Positions 28,525 through 37,794 of a stretch of 64,000 bases of DNA are shown here, piece after piece (within the stretch, counting starts at the first letter, position 1; each line of letters starts with the position of its first letter). A program made the position numbers and the translations under genes. A model generated the notes under the pieces. The model was not told where the DNA came from and ran no database searches. It saw only the letters and a list, made by a program, of their open reading frames with translations. The stretch is taken from the NCBI GenBank assembly GCA_009692305.1, contig SHZK01000004.1, forward strand, positions 62,001 through 126,000. The letters run 5' to 3'. The stretch comes from Gammaproteobacteria bacterium (GTDB lineage: Bacteria; Pseudomonadota; Gammaproteobacteria; Pseudomonadales; Pseudohongiellaceae).

Positions 28525-29526
28525 ATGCCACATCAAATAAGCTATAAGATCAGCAATCTGCAAAGCGCACTGTACAAGCAGGTATTAGCGCCGGCAGTTG
28601 CTGTGTTCATACTGTTCAGCAGTGGCGTCAGTACCGTAATGGCCGCCGACGCAGCGGCCGAGCCAGATCCTCAACTCAATCGGTGGCAATGGTTGGAAGG
28701 CAGAAGAGATCAGGTATCACGGGGAGTAACAGCGCTCGGAAGTAATATTGATGACTGGCTCGCAGGTGAAATTATTGGCGATGAGACCAACGAAACCTTT
28801 CTGCGCTTGCGCCTGCACCAGCAACTAGGCTCACTGGACGGTTATCACTCCAAGGCAAAAATTGGTGGCAGTCTGGATTTGCCCCGTACCTCGGAACGCT
28901 GGAAGCTGATCTTTGAATCTGACAACAACGAACTGAACTCATTGCTGGACACTGTACTTGGCGAAGAAAAGTCGAGCGGGGCCATTGGTGGTTTCCGGTA
29001 TTTACAGGATCTGGGTGACGAGTGGGAAATAACTCACGATATCGGACTGCGCGGTCGTCTCCCGGTTGATCCTTATTACCGATTCCGCGCCCGCTTCCAG
29101 CAGCCTCTCGGCGATATCTGGTCATTGGGGATAAGCCAGAAAATCTGGTATTACCGTACCGATGGCTGGGGCTACAACACCGATGTCATGTTCTCCCGGC
29201 CGCTGGCGTCGGGCATGGTGCTGGATGTTTCGTCAGAAGTAAAATACCAGCAGCATCGCAAGCAAACAGAATTCGCCCAGGCAGTTTCCCTGCACGAGAC
29301 ATTGGGTGACCTGGAAACACTCAGTTACACCATTGGCTTGCTGGGGTTCAGTAAACCGAATCCGCGCATCAATGACTACTATATCGAGACCCGCTATCGA
29401 CGTGCTATTCGCGAGAACTGGCTATTCCTTGAAGCGGCACCACAGATAATTGTTTCACGCTCTGAGAACTGGCGCCCGGAACCACGCTTGATCATCAATC
29501 TGGAACTCTTGTTTTTTGACTTCTAA
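28525..29526 (+). CDS. Hypothetical exported protein, probable outer-membrane beta-barrel
   Basis: A 333-aa protein with a long signal peptide (hydrophobic core LAPAVAVFILFSSGVS, cleavage after VMAA). After a helical linker (RRDQVSRGVTALGSNIDDWLAGE) come alternating, aromatic-rich strands (KIWYYRTDGWGYNTDVMFSRP, NDYYIETRYRRAI) ending in LIINLELLFFDF, a plausible barrel end signal. No named family recognised. It lies 75 nt after imuB and may simply be a neighbour of the mutasome. Confidence 0.7.
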   Translation: MPHQISYKISNLQSALYKQVLAPAVAVFILFSSGVSTVMAADAAAEPDPQLNRWQWLEGRRDQVSRGVTALGSNIDDWLAGEIIGDETNETFLRLRLHQQLGSLDGYHSKAKIGGSLDLPRTSERWKLIFESDNNELNSLLDTVLGEEKSSGAIGGFRYLQDLGDEWEITHDIGLRGRLPVDPYYRFRARFQQPLGDIWSLGISQKIWYYRTDGWGYNTDVMFSRPLASGMVLDVSSEVKYQQHRKQTEFAQAVSLHETLGDLETLSYTIGLLGFSKPNPRINDYYIETRYRRAIRENWLFLEAAPQIIVSRSENWRPEPRLIINLELLFFDF

Positions 29527-29560
29527 CTCATAACTCTACAATTGGTAAACAGGTGCTTAT

Positions 29561-29931
29561 ATGGCAAATAACCCCGTTAACTGGTTTGAAATTTATGTGC
29601 AGGACATCACAGGGCCAAGCGGTTTTACGAAGCTGTGTTGCAAGTGAAACTGGAAAGTCTGTGCAATCCGGAGCTTCCCATGTGGTCGTTCCCCGGTAAT
29701 CAGGCAAGCTTTGGTACCTCTGGTGCGCTCGTGCAATTTCTTGGGAAGCCATCCGGTATTAACAGCACTGTCGTCTATTTTCACTGCAAGGACTGTGCGC
29801 AGGAAGCTACGCGGGTCGTGCCTGCCGGTGGCAAAATTCATCGCGATAAAATTTCTATTGGTCCATTTGGTTTTATCGTGTTGGCGCTGGATACCGAAGG
29901 CAATATGATCGGTTTGCACTCGATGGCTTAA
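29561..29931 (+). pseudogene. VOC (glyoxalase/bleomycin-resistance) family protein, frameshifted
   Basis: ATG 29561 opens NPVNWFEIYVQDIT, the first strand of a VOC protein. The frame then breaks near 29609; one frame over, the sequence continues RAKRFYEAVLQVKLE and on to WSFPGN, GKIHRDKISIGPFGFIVLALDTEGNMIGLHS. The whole region is 371 nt, one short of 124 codons, so one base is missing. The far end is convergent with imuC and overlaps it by a few bases. Either a real loss or an assembly error. Confidence 0.88.
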
Positions 29932-32900
29932 GTAAAATCACGAGAGTGCAATTCCATGGTTCCCAGCCAGTGACTCAGGTCCACCAGATGATGGGCGATG
30001 AGATGAATAACACCTTCACTCTTCTGCACATGCCCGACCACACCCAGCATCATCGCCTGACACACGACCGGTCGCTGTTTCTCGCCAAGACTTGGCCACA
30101 CGACGACGTTAATGAAACCGCTCTCATCTTCCAGCGTTAGAAATGTCACCCCTGCTGCCGTCATGGGCCGCTGCCGGCAGGTGACCAGTCCGGTTACCTT
30201 CGCGCTGGCCTCGTTATCGATATTTGCCAGCTGGCTCGCGGTGGACACCTGAAAGCTGTTCAGGTGTTCCCGAAACAAAGCCAGCGGATGCCGGCGCAAC
30301 GTAAAGCCAGTAGCTGAGTAGTCGCCGACGATGTTCTGGCTTTCACTCGCAACCGGCAACAATACATCTACACCGAAATCAATATCGGTCAGTCTTGGGT
30401 CCGAGTAGAAATCTGTTTGACTCCAGCTGTCCTGCTCCTTGCCCGAGGATCGGCCATTGATCTCAACACCCGAGGCCTGCCAGTAAGCGCGATGTCGGTC
30501 GCCGCTTAATCCACGCAGAGCATCAGCTGCCGCCAGCGCCTCCAGATCCTGCTTGTTAATGCCGCTGCGAAACACCAGATCCTGTAGCGTGGCAAAAGGT
30601 CCAGCCTGTCGCGCTGCAAGGATGGCATTGGCACCGGCCTCTGAAATGCCTTTGACCAGCCGCAGGCCGATACGCAATTGCGGTTGCACATAAGGTTTGG
30701 TGGCGCTCTTCCAGTCATGCAACTTCTCAGGCTGGCTATGCAGTTTTTTCGTTGCCGCCGGTTTCTTTTCAAACTCCAGCGTGCAATCGTAACTACTCTG
30801 ATTCGCCTCAACCGGCAGTATCTTTACCCCATGCTGCCGCGCATCTTTAATCAGTTGTGCCGGCGCATAGAATCCCATAGGTTGGCTGTTAAGCAAGGCA
30901 CAGCAGAACGCGGCCGGGTGGTACAACTTGAACCAGGAAGAGATGTAAGCGATCAACGCGAAGCTGGCCGAATGCGACTCGGGAAAGCCGTAGTCACCAA
31001 AACCCTTGATCTGCCTAAACAGGTTCTCGGCAAATTCCTTTTCATAGCCGCGTATCAACATGCCACCCACCAGCTTCTCCCGATACGGTTCGAGGCCGCC
31101 CTTGCGTTTCCATGCCGCCATGGCGCGACGCAACTGATCCGCCTCACCACCGCTGAACCCGGCGGCCACCATAGCCAGTTGCATCACCTGTTCCTGGAAG
31201 ATGGGCACGCCCAGCGTACGCTCCAATGCGTGACGTACGGCATCGCTGGGATACGACACGGCCTCTTTACCGCTGCGTCGATTCAGGTATGGATGCACCA
31301 TATCACCCTGTATAGGGCCCGGGCGCACGATTGCTATCTGGATAACCAGATCGTAATAGCAACGTGGTTTCAATCGCAGCAACATGCTCATCTGGGCACG
31401 AGATTCAATCTGGAATACACCGACAGTATCTGCCTTACCCATCATGTCATACACGCGCGGATCTTCTGGAGGAATCTGTTGCATCGTCAGCGGTTCGCTG
31501 CTGTATTTACTGACCAGATCCAGACATTTCTGCACAGCGGTTAACATGCCCAGTGCCAGCACATCAATCTTCAGCAACCCCAATGATTCCAGATCATCTT
31601 TTTCCCACTGGATTACTGTGCGATCAGGCATCGTGGCGTTTTCAATTGGCACCAGATGCGACAGCGGCCCCTCGCTGATGATAAAACCACCCACGTGCTG
31701 TGACAGATGGCGGGGAAAGCCAATCAGGGTCTGACTCAGGTGCATCAGTTTTGCAATCGTGGGATCAGTGTGGTCAACGTTGGCATCGCTGAGCTGTTCT
31801 TGCAGATCTGTTCCCCACCAGTAGATCGACTTGGCGAGATGCTCCAACAGGGCATCTTCCAGTTCCAGCGCCTTGCCCACATCGCGAATCACACTACGCG
31901 AGCGATAGGTAATCACCGTGGCCGCAATCGCCGCACGCCCTCTACTATATTTGTTATAAATATATTGAATGACTTCTTCACGTCTGGCATTTTCAAAATC
32001 CACGTCGATGTCCGGTGGTTCATTGCGCTCTCGCGAGATGAACCGTTCAAACAATACCTCGATACGCGCCGGATCCACCTCGGTAATGCCCAGGCAGTAG
32101 CACACGGCCGAGTTCGCCGCCGAGCCACGCCCCTGACACAGAATGTGCTGACTGCGAGCAAACGCCACCATGTCGTGCACTGTCAGGAAGTAATGCTCGT
32201 AGCCCAGCTCCTTGATCAGTTCCAGTTCATGCTCAATCAGGTTGCGGACCTTGGGCACCGCGCCTGCGGGCCAGCGCTGGCGAATACCTGCTTCAGTTAA
32301 CTCCCGCAGCCACCCATGGGGTGTGTATCCAGCCGGCACCAGTTCCCGGGGATACTCATAACGCAATTCATCCAGGGAAAACTCACAGCGGCTGGCAATG
32401 TCTATGGTGGCCTCCAACAGTGCTGTCGGAAATAATTTCGCCAGTTGTTCAATCTTGCGCAGGTGCCTCTGGCCATTACATTCTGCGTCTAGGCCAAGTT
32501 GCGCAATCGGTCTGCCCAGACGGATCGCGCTGAGCGTGTCCTGCAGAGCGCGCCGCTCGGGACAGTGCATATACACACCGCCGGCAGCGCACAAGGGAAT
32601 TGCGAACTGCGCACCCAGTTTTTGCAATTGAACCAGCTTGATACGGTCGTTGCCGCGCAACAACAATTCCACCGCCAGCCATAATCGGGAGGGAAATACG
32701 CGCTGCAACCACGCCGCCTGCGAAGCCACATGCTCCGGTGGCTGCTGCAAATCAGGCACCCACAGTGCGAGGCAATCCTGCGGCAGGTTAGCCTCCACCA
32801 TCTGCCGGTTTATTGCATAACTACCCTTTTTTGTTTCCCGGCGCGCACAGGTAATCAGGTGACTCAGCTCACCATAGCCTTTGCGATTACGGGCCAGGAG

Positions 32901-33200
32901 TATGAGGTGAGGATCTGCCCCGGTAGCCGCCTGCAGCCGAAATTCGCTGCCAATAATCAGCTTGAGTGTTTGCGCTCTGGCCGCCACATGGGCGCGCACC
33001 ACTCCTGACAGTGAACATTCATCAGTAATGGCGATGGCTCGATAGCCCAGCAGCGCCGCCGTCTCTACCAGTTCTTCCGGAAACGAGGCACCGCGCAGGA
33101 ACGTGAAATTGGAAATGCAGTGCAACTCGGCGTACGACAAAACCAGGGGAGGCCTGACCTCCGGGGCTGGGAGCTTTTCTGCAAGGGACTTTTCGGCCAT
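29928..33200 (-). CDS. dnaE2: Error-prone DNA polymerase ImuC (DnaE2)
   Basis: A 1090-aa C-family polymerase alpha paralogue, the catalytic subunit of the ImuA-ImuB-ImuC translesion system. N-terminal PHP domain (YAELHCISNFTFLRGAS, AIAITDECSLSGVVRAH). The polymerase core holds the catalytic aspartates in RNEPPDIDVDFENARREEVIQY, plus CQGRGSAANSAVCYCLGIT, GVPIFQEQVMQLA and GFGDYGFPESHSASFAL, which are diagnostic for DnaE2. An OB domain ends the protein. Its own LexA box lies 19 nt upstream. It is convergent to imuA-imuB rather than part of that operon. Confidence 0.95.
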   Translation of the reverse strand: MAEKSLAEKLPAPEVRPPLVLSYAELHCISNFTFLRGASFPEELVETAALLGYRAIAITDECSLSGVVRAHVAARAQTLKLIIGSEFRLQAATGADPHLILLARNRKGYGELSHLITCARRETKKGSYAINRQMVEANLPQDCLALWVPDLQQPPEHVASQAAWLQRVFPSRLWLAVELLLRGNDRIKLVQLQKLGAQFAIPLCAAGGVYMHCPERRALQDTLSAIRLGRPIAQLGLDAECNGQRHLRKIEQLAKLFPTALLEATIDIASRCEFSLDELRYEYPRELVPAGYTPHGWLRELTEAGIRQRWPAGAVPKVRNLIEHELELIKELGYEHYFLTVHDMVAFARSQHILCQGRGSAANSAVCYCLGITEVDPARIEVLFERFISRERNEPPDIDVDFENARREEVIQYIYNKYSRGRAAIAATVITYRSRSVIRDVGKALELEDALLEHLAKSIYWWGTDLQEQLSDANVDHTDPTIAKLMHLSQTLIGFPRHLSQHVGGFIISEGPLSHLVPIENATMPDRTVIQWEKDDLESLGLLKIDVLALGMLTAVQKCLDLVSKYSSEPLTMQQIPPEDPRVYDMMGKADTVGVFQIESRAQMSMLLRLKPRCYYDLVIQIAIVRPGPIQGDMVHPYLNRRSGKEAVSYPSDAVRHALERTLGVPIFQEQVMQLAMVAAGFSGGEADQLRRAMAAWKRKGGLEPYREKLVGGMLIRGYEKEFAENLFRQIKGFGDYGFPESHSASFALIAYISSWFKLYHPAAFCCALLNSQPMGFYAPAQLIKDARQHGVKILPVEANQSSYDCTLEFEKKPAATKKLHSQPEKLHDWKSATKPYVQPQLRIGLRLVKGISEAGANAILAARQAGPFATLQDLVFRSGINKQDLEALAAADALRGLSGDRHRAYWQASGVEINGRSSGKEQDSWSQTDFYSDPRLTDIDFGVDVLLPVASESQNIVGDYSATGFTLRRHPLALFREHLNSFQVSTASQLANIDNEASAKVTGLVTCRQRPMTAAGVTFLTLEDESGFINVVVWPSLGEKQRPVVCQAMMLGVVGHVQKSEGVIHLIAHHLVDLSHWLGTMELHSRDFT

Positions 33201-33218
33201 GATGACATAGTTCTAAAA

Positions 33219-33238
33219 TACTGTATTAATATACAGTA
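33219..33238 (-). promoter_or_regulatory. LexA (SOS) box of imuC/dnaE2
   Basis: TACTGTATTAATATACAGTA is a perfect palindrome matching CTGT-N8-ACAG, 19 nt upstream of the imuC ATG. It should co-regulate imuC with imuA-imuB. Confidence 0.93.
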
Positions 33239-33279
33239 TTTTTATATGCACAGAATGTCAACGGCCAAACTCCAGACAT

Positions 33280-33310
33280 AAAAAAACCGGAGCTTGTGGC
33301 CCCGGTTTTC
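33280..33310 (-). terminator. Terminator of the 327-aa exported protein gene
   Basis: Read on the minus strand, AAAACCGG and CCGGTTTT enclose an 11-nt loop and are followed by a T-run. It lies just past the stop codon at 33327. Confidence 0.8.
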
Positions 33311-33326
33311 ATGGCAAGCGACCAGC

Positions 33327-34310
33327 TTAACGTGCAGTTTCGGCTGTGCGTTCTTCCGCAATACGTTCACCGCGCAAAATGTTGGTCATGCCGTAGTTGC
33401 CTTCGTGGCAGGCATACTCATACATCAAGCCATCGACTTTCGACATGGGCACACGGGCAACGATCTTGTCCTTGAACGTGGCTGGGTCATCAACAGTGAA
33501 CTCATAGTTCACGGTGTATGGATTGACCCGAGTGAATTTCTCCGTGAGCAGCTTGTCTTTGGCGCTGCCAAATACACTGAAGCTCTGGGTGAGGTCGTTA
33601 AAGTTACGGGTTTCGACTACCAGGGTATCGCCTTCCCAATAACCTCTGGAGTCGCCGGTCCACAAACGGATGGCATCATCCACGTGGGGACGATTGTCCA
33701 TGGGCACAATGCGGGCATCGTGAATCATCTCGGTGATGATGACGACATGGTCCTGGTTCTGGATAATTTGTATGTTGTTGTTGTACATACTCGGAGTGAA
33801 AGGAGGACCGGAATTGAACCCTACGATGCAGCGTTCGGAAATGCCGCGATCTTCAGGGCCATCCTTGCCGATACCACCAACCGGTGTGCGCACTGGCCGC
33901 TGGCCTTTGAAATCAGGACCCAGACCACCGATCTGAATGTCCGTACCTTCTACCATGGGTGGCAGCTGGCCGTTAGTTGGATACGTTATCAATGATGTCC
34001 GCAGGTTTTCGCCGAGGCCAGCACTCTCCACCCAGAACGTGTTATAGCCGCCGACACCATCATTATTAAGTGCTTCATAACCGGCCTCGGACATGGCGGC
34101 AATTGCCGCGGCTTCTTCCTCGGTCATGTATTCACGGTCACCGAACTGGCGCGGTCGGGTCATGGGTACGGTGGACGCAAAGTTCCACACACCTTCCAGA
34201 TCCGGTTGGCCCCACTCTGTGCGCGGAGCCTGATAATCATCTGCCGCGTGCACTGCAGAAAAAGCAGCAGTCGCAGCCAATGTAAGCAGTAATTTCATTT
34301 TGGTATTCAT
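33327..34310 (-). CDS. Hypothetical exported protein
   Basis: A 327-aa protein with signal peptide (MKLLLTLAATAAFSAVHAA). The mature part opens RTEWGQPDLEGVWNFAS and contains PMTRPRQFGDREYMTEEEAA, and near the end YEFTVDDPATFKDKIVARVP and YEYACHEGNYGMTNILRGER. I recognise this as a common family of uncharacterised exported proteins in marine gammaproteobacteria, without known function. ATG 34310 (MNTKMKLLL) is the likely start; the track includes a TTG one codon earlier. Monocistronic between two terminators. Confidence 0.8.
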   Translation of the reverse strand: MNTKMKLLLTLAATAAFSAVHAADDYQAPRTEWGQPDLEGVWNFASTVPMTRPRQFGDREYMTEEEAAAIAAMSEAGYEALNNDGVGGYNTFWVESAGLGENLRTSLITYPTNGQLPPMVEGTDIQIGGLGPDFKGQRPVRTPVGGIGKDGPEDRGISERCIVGFNSGPPFTPSMYNNNIQIIQNQDHVVIITEMIHDARIVPMDNRPHVDDAIRLWTGDSRGYWEGDTLVVETRNFNDLTQSFSVFGSAKDKLLTEKFTRVNPYTVNYEFTVDDPATFKDKIVARVPMSKVDGLMYEYACHEGNYGMTNILRGERIAEERTAETAR

Positions 34311-34435
34311 CAATCATTCCCCCAATTACGACTCAATGCGTGCTGGCTCGCTGTCCCATCCCTGCCAACTAAGTCGGCAGCGGCACTATACCCCAGATGA
34401 TCAGGCAAATCCGAGTCTGGCCGCGACGGGGGGAA

Positions 34436-34463
34436 TGAAAAAGGCTCCCGCAGGAGCCTTTTC
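34436..34463 (-). terminator. Terminator of the TIGR02001-like gene
   Basis: AAAAGGCTCC and GGAGCCTTTT with a short loop, then a T-run on the minus strand, 22 nt after the stop at 34485. Confidence 0.85.
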
Positions 34464-34484
34464 GTCATGGTCCAATCCAGCGAA

Positions 34485-35132
34485 TTACCAGGTTTTGCTG
34501 ATACTGAATACCAGTGCTTCGCTCTCGGTGGGAGAGCCGGAAGAGCTGGTCTGGTCGGACAACTCATCGCTGCTGAAAATAGCTGCTATACCGAAATCGA
34601 TCTCGGAGATCGTGGTGCCCCAGCCCAGTTCCACATAGTCACCGTCGATCTCATCACCGAAAGTGCCATAGGTACCGTAAAGGCCATTTTCACCAGTAAC
34701 GGTAAGTTCGAGGAAATCGTAATCAGCGCCGGCACCAAAACCATCCCATTCGCCGACCGAGTAGCCAAGACTGAACATGCCGTAACCCACACCAAAATTT
34801 ACTTCTTCGTAGGTGTCGTCGAACTCACCGGTATAGTAGTAACCGGTAAAACCGAGGCTTGCGGTAAAGCCGGTTTCAGTTTCGATGCCGTAACCAAAAT
34901 AGCCATCAACTTCCAGGCCATCACCTACATCAGCTGTCCAGGCGCCAGCGTAAAATCCGCTTTCCTCGTAATCGATACCTGCGCTGCCTGAAGAAGACTT
35001 CTGCAAGATACCGCGATAGTAATATTCGGACGTGTAGCCAACGTTATAAGAAACTTCTGCCGAAGCCGTGGTGGCAAACAAGCCACTGGAAGCCAGAGCC
35101 AGGCCAGCGGCGATGCGGGATAAATTATTCAT
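34485..35132 (-). CDS. TIGR02001-like outer membrane protein
   Basis: A 215-aa protein with signal peptide ending at TASA. The mature sequence starts EVSYNVGYTSEYYYRGILQKS, the hallmark of the TIGR02001/Gcw_chp family of small outer-membrane barrels. It is very acidic, rich in G, Y and D, and ends SEALVFSISKTW, a typical last strand. Start ATG 35132 with GGAGG. Function of the family is unknown. Own terminator downstream. Confidence 0.85.
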   Translation of the reverse strand: MNNLSRIAAGLALASSGLFATTASAEVSYNVGYTSEYYYRGILQKSSSGSAGIDYEESGFYAGAWTADVGDGLEVDGYFGYGIETETGFTASLGFTGYYYTGEFDDTYEEVNFGVGYGMFSLGYSVGEWDGFGAGADYDFLELTVTGENGLYGTYGTFGDEIDGDYVELGWGTTISEIDFGIAAIFSSDELSDQTSSSGSPTESEALVFSISKTW

Positions 35133-35363
35133 GTGTTCCTCCAAAGATAGGTTTTAACATCGCAATTGCAACGTGCATGTGAAAGCAAAAATACTTCCTG
35201 CACAGGTGATAGCAAAGATTGAGCCAACATGGAGCAAGACCCGTAAATTCTGGGCTGCAACGTGATACAGCAGCAAACGGCAATTGCTGGCGCTGCAAGT
35301 TGGTGCATTAATGCCCTCCCCTTAAGCACATGCACCAAAAAGCAGCAGTTGCTGCGCAGGGAA

Positions 35364-35621
35364 TCAAGATTCTTTAAGAGCGGGCTCGATTGGACTTTGA
35401 GCGCCTGGACCTGCTGTCAGCTGCTTCCGATTTACCACCATGCGCTCATGCAACTGCTGCACGATGGCACTGCCACGCCGTTCAAATAAGCATGGAATGA
35501 ATGCATGAATCAGGCAGCAGCTGGCTGCGTAAAACATCGCCAGCGTGAAACTGAGCGCTTGTTGCATGTGTTGAAAATAGCTCTCATTCACACTCTGCAG
35601 GTGGGCTTTGGTGCGTAACAT
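35364..35621 (-). CDS. DUF6356-like small membrane protein
   Basis: An 85-aa protein. The segment SVNESYFQHMQQALSFTLAMFYAASCCLIHAFIPCLF and then GSAIVQQLHERMVVNR match the DUF6356 pattern as I know it: one or two hydrophobic segments and a closing HxRMVxNR. GGAG lies 10 nt before the ATG. Function unknown. Divergent from the Lrp-family gene. Confidence 0.75.
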   Translation of the reverse strand: MLRTKAHLQSVNESYFQHMQQALSFTLAMFYAASCCLIHAFIPCLFERRGSAIVQQLHERMVVNRKQLTAGPGAQSPIEPALKES

Positions 35622-35723
35622 CGCGCGATCTCCAGCTTGGAAACAATTGGTATTGAGGAGATAAACAATAGCAAAAGGGTATTAGTCAGTGTTTGCAAAT
35701 ATGCTACTATTAACGATGTTTTA

Positions 35724-35738
35724 TAGAATTAAATTCTA
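35724..35738 (+). promoter_or_regulatory. Lrp-type palindromic operator upstream of the AsnC/Lrp regulator
   Basis: TAGAATTAAATTCTA is a perfect 7-1-7 palindrome; it agrees with the E. coli Lrp consensus YAGHAWATTWTDCTR at 12 of 15 positions. It sits 30 nt before the regulator's ATG, in a very AT-rich stretch, and a second weaker palindrome (TCTACT...AGTAGA, 35735-35760) follows. Autoregulation is the simple reading. Confidence 0.7.
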
Positions 35739-35768
35739 CTAAATCTAATTTATAAGTAGATTCATCCT

Positions 35769-36239
35769 ATGGATAAGATAGATCGTAAAATACTGAGCCT
35801 GCTGCAACAGGATGCAACCATGGCTACCGCAGACATTGCGGCAGCGGTTGGTCTGTCATCTACGCCCTGCTGGCGCCGTATTCAGCGGCTGCAAGAGAAA
35901 GGCGTGATTCGCAAACGCGTTGCCCTGCTGTCACGGGACCAACTGAATCTGGGGGTGGATGTTTTCGTCGCCGTGAAATCCAATCACCACAACTGGGAAT
36001 GGCTGGAAGAGTTTTCGAACACGGTGAGCCAGTTTCCGGAAGTAGTGGAGTTCTATCGCATGGCGGGCGAGTCAGATTATCTGTTGCGGGTGGTAGTACC
36101 CGACATTCCTGCCTTCGACAAATTCTACAAGAAGCTAGTGCAATCATCGGATTTGGCAGACGTCTCTTCCAGTTTCGCGATGGAACAGATCAAATACACC
36201 ACTGCCCTGCCGCTGGATTACGCCGTTACAGACAAGTAA
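35769..36239 (+). CDS. Lrp/AsnC family transcriptional regulator
   Basis: A 156-aa regulator. N-terminal helix-turn-helix (MDKIDRKILSLLQQDA, DIAAAVGLSSTPCWRRIQRLQEKGVI) and the C-terminal RAM ligand domain (VEFYRMAGESDYLLRVVVPDIPAFDKFYKKL). The length and AVGLSSTPCWRRI resemble BkdR-type regulators of branched-chain amino acid breakdown, but the target is not known. A palindromic operator lies upstream. Confidence 0.93.
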   Translation: MDKIDRKILSLLQQDATMATADIAAAVGLSSTPCWRRIQRLQEKGVIRKRVALLSRDQLNLGVDVFVAVKSNHHNWEWLEEFSNTVSQFPEVVEFYRMAGESDYLLRVVVPDIPAFDKFYKKLVQSSDLADVSSSFAMEQIKYTTALPLDYAVTDK

Positions 36240-36364
36240 AGCGCGCCTACTCAACCAGGTATGGGAAAGCGCAATGGGTTAGTGTCTGGCTAAAATCGTT
36301 CTCGGCGCGTACCATCAGCCGTTCTTTTGCGTGAAATCCCAATAATAATCGTGGAGCACACACC

Positions 36365-37690
36365 ATGAATTACCGTACTACTCTCTCCAAATATTTTTCG
36401 ATGCCTGCTATTGGCTCGCTGCTGCTGGCACTCTGTCTGGCACCGCTTGCAAGCGCCGATACTGACTGGCCAACACAGGAAGTTGGCGCCACTGCTGCAG
36501 GGTTTTCCGAGGAAGGCATCGCCGCTCTGGACGCGGCCATGAAAAAAATAGTCGCCGATCAGGACGTGGCCGGCATGGTGTGGCTGCTGGCAAAAAATGG
36601 TCAGGTTGCCACATTCGAAACATCCGGTCTTAACTCCGTTGCTACTCAAGCCCCTATGACCATGGATAGTCTGTTCCGTATCTATTCAATGACCAAGCCA
36701 GTAACTGGTGTGGCCTTAATGATGTTATATGAACAAGGTCTGTGGCAATTCGATGACCCGGTGAGCAAATATGTGCCTGAGCTCGCAAACTTGCAAATCA
36801 TGCGCAGCTACAACGAAAATGGCGAAATGGAGCTGGTGTCTCCCGCGCGCGGTCCTACCATGCGCGAATTGCTGAATCATTCGGCCGGATTTGGATACGG
36901 TCTTGGCGGTGATGATCCGGTGAATACGAAGTACCGTGATACTGGCGTGCTCGCTTCGGCAGATCTGGATGAATTGGTGAAAAAAGTTGCTGACATCCCT
37001 TTACTGTTTGAACCAGGCGAACAATGGTCTTACTCAGTCGCCGTGGACATTCAGGGTTACATCGTGCAGAAACTATCCGGAATGAGTTTTGGTGAATTCC
37101 TCAATCAACGCATATTTCAACCACTTGGCATGACTGACACACGTTTCTATGTGCAGGCAGCAGATATAAGTCGCTTCGCAGATGTGCATAGCTGGGATAC
37201 TGAGCGCAGTCGTCTGGTGGTGCAACCAGAACGAACTGATCGCCCCAGTTATATGGATGCAGATCGGCTGGAATCAGGTGGTGGCGGACTGGTTTCTTCC
37301 ACCCACGACTATGCTCGTTTTCTGCAGATGCTCGTCAACGAAGGCGAACTGGATAACGCCCGCTTGTTGTCTCCAGAATCAATCCGCATTATGGCTACCA
37401 ACAGTTTGCGCGATGAATTGAACCTGCGCGGCAGCGCAACTTCAAGTGGCGCCCCGGGGCAGGGCTTCGGCGTCGACTTCGCCGTAATTATCGATCCAGA
37501 GCAAGCAAATTCACCGCAAAGCCCTGGCACTTATTACTGGAGCGGCGCCGCGGGCACCTGGTTCTGGGTAGATCCGGTTGAAGATATGTTCTGGATTGGC
37601 ATGATCCAGGCACAGGGAGCCACTCGACCGGGTGCGGCGAATATGCGCGAAGTTGCGAACAACATCATTTACGAGAGCCGGGTACAGTAA
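36365..37690 (+). CDS. Serine hydrolase of the beta-lactamase/EstB fold
   Basis: A 441-aa exported protein (signal peptide to about residue 34, cleavage after PLASA). The nucleophile motif SxxK is SMTK (FRIYSMTKPVTGVALMML), the second motif is YSV (GEQWSYSVAVDIQGYIVQKL), and the third region is WSGAAGTWFWVDP. These match the class C beta-lactamase-like esterase/peptidase group (COG1680), where esterase or D-amino-acid peptidase activity is more common than antibiotic resistance. Its terminator is at 37740-37774. Confidence 0.88.
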   Translation: MNYRTTLSKYFSMPAIGSLLLALCLAPLASADTDWPTQEVGATAAGFSEEGIAALDAAMKKIVADQDVAGMVWLLAKNGQVATFETSGLNSVATQAPMTMDSLFRIYSMTKPVTGVALMMLYEQGLWQFDDPVSKYVPELANLQIMRSYNENGEMELVSPARGPTMRELLNHSAGFGYGLGGDDPVNTKYRDTGVLASADLDELVKKVADIPLLFEPGEQWSYSVAVDIQGYIVQKLSGMSFGEFLNQRIFQPLGMTDTRFYVQAADISRFADVHSWDTERSRLVVQPERTDRPSYMDADRLESGGGGLVSSTHDYARFLQMLVNEGELDNARLLSPESIRIMATNSLRDELNLRGSATSSGAPGQGFGVDFAVIIDPEQANSPQSPGTYYWSGAAGTWFWVDPVEDMFWIGMIQAQGATRPGAANMREVANNIIYESRVQ

Positions 37691-37739
37691 GCAGACCAGT
37701 TGCTGCAACCAGCGCAATGCTGGCGCTGCAGAAATCTGC

Positions 37740-37774
37740 ACGCCGAAGCCGTGTAGTGCAGCTTCGGCGTTTTC
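37740..37774 (+). terminator. Terminator of the beta-lactamase-fold gene
   Basis: ACGCCGAAGC and GCTTCGGCGT pair around an 11-nt loop and are followed by TTTT, between two convergent genes. Confidence 0.8.
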
Positions 37775-37794
37775 AGTTGGGGCCTTAGCACTTT

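Noticed and set aside
35262-35489. Plus-strand ORF of 75 aa opposite the DUF6356 gene
   Set aside because: Antisense to a gene with recognisable family motifs; no SD.
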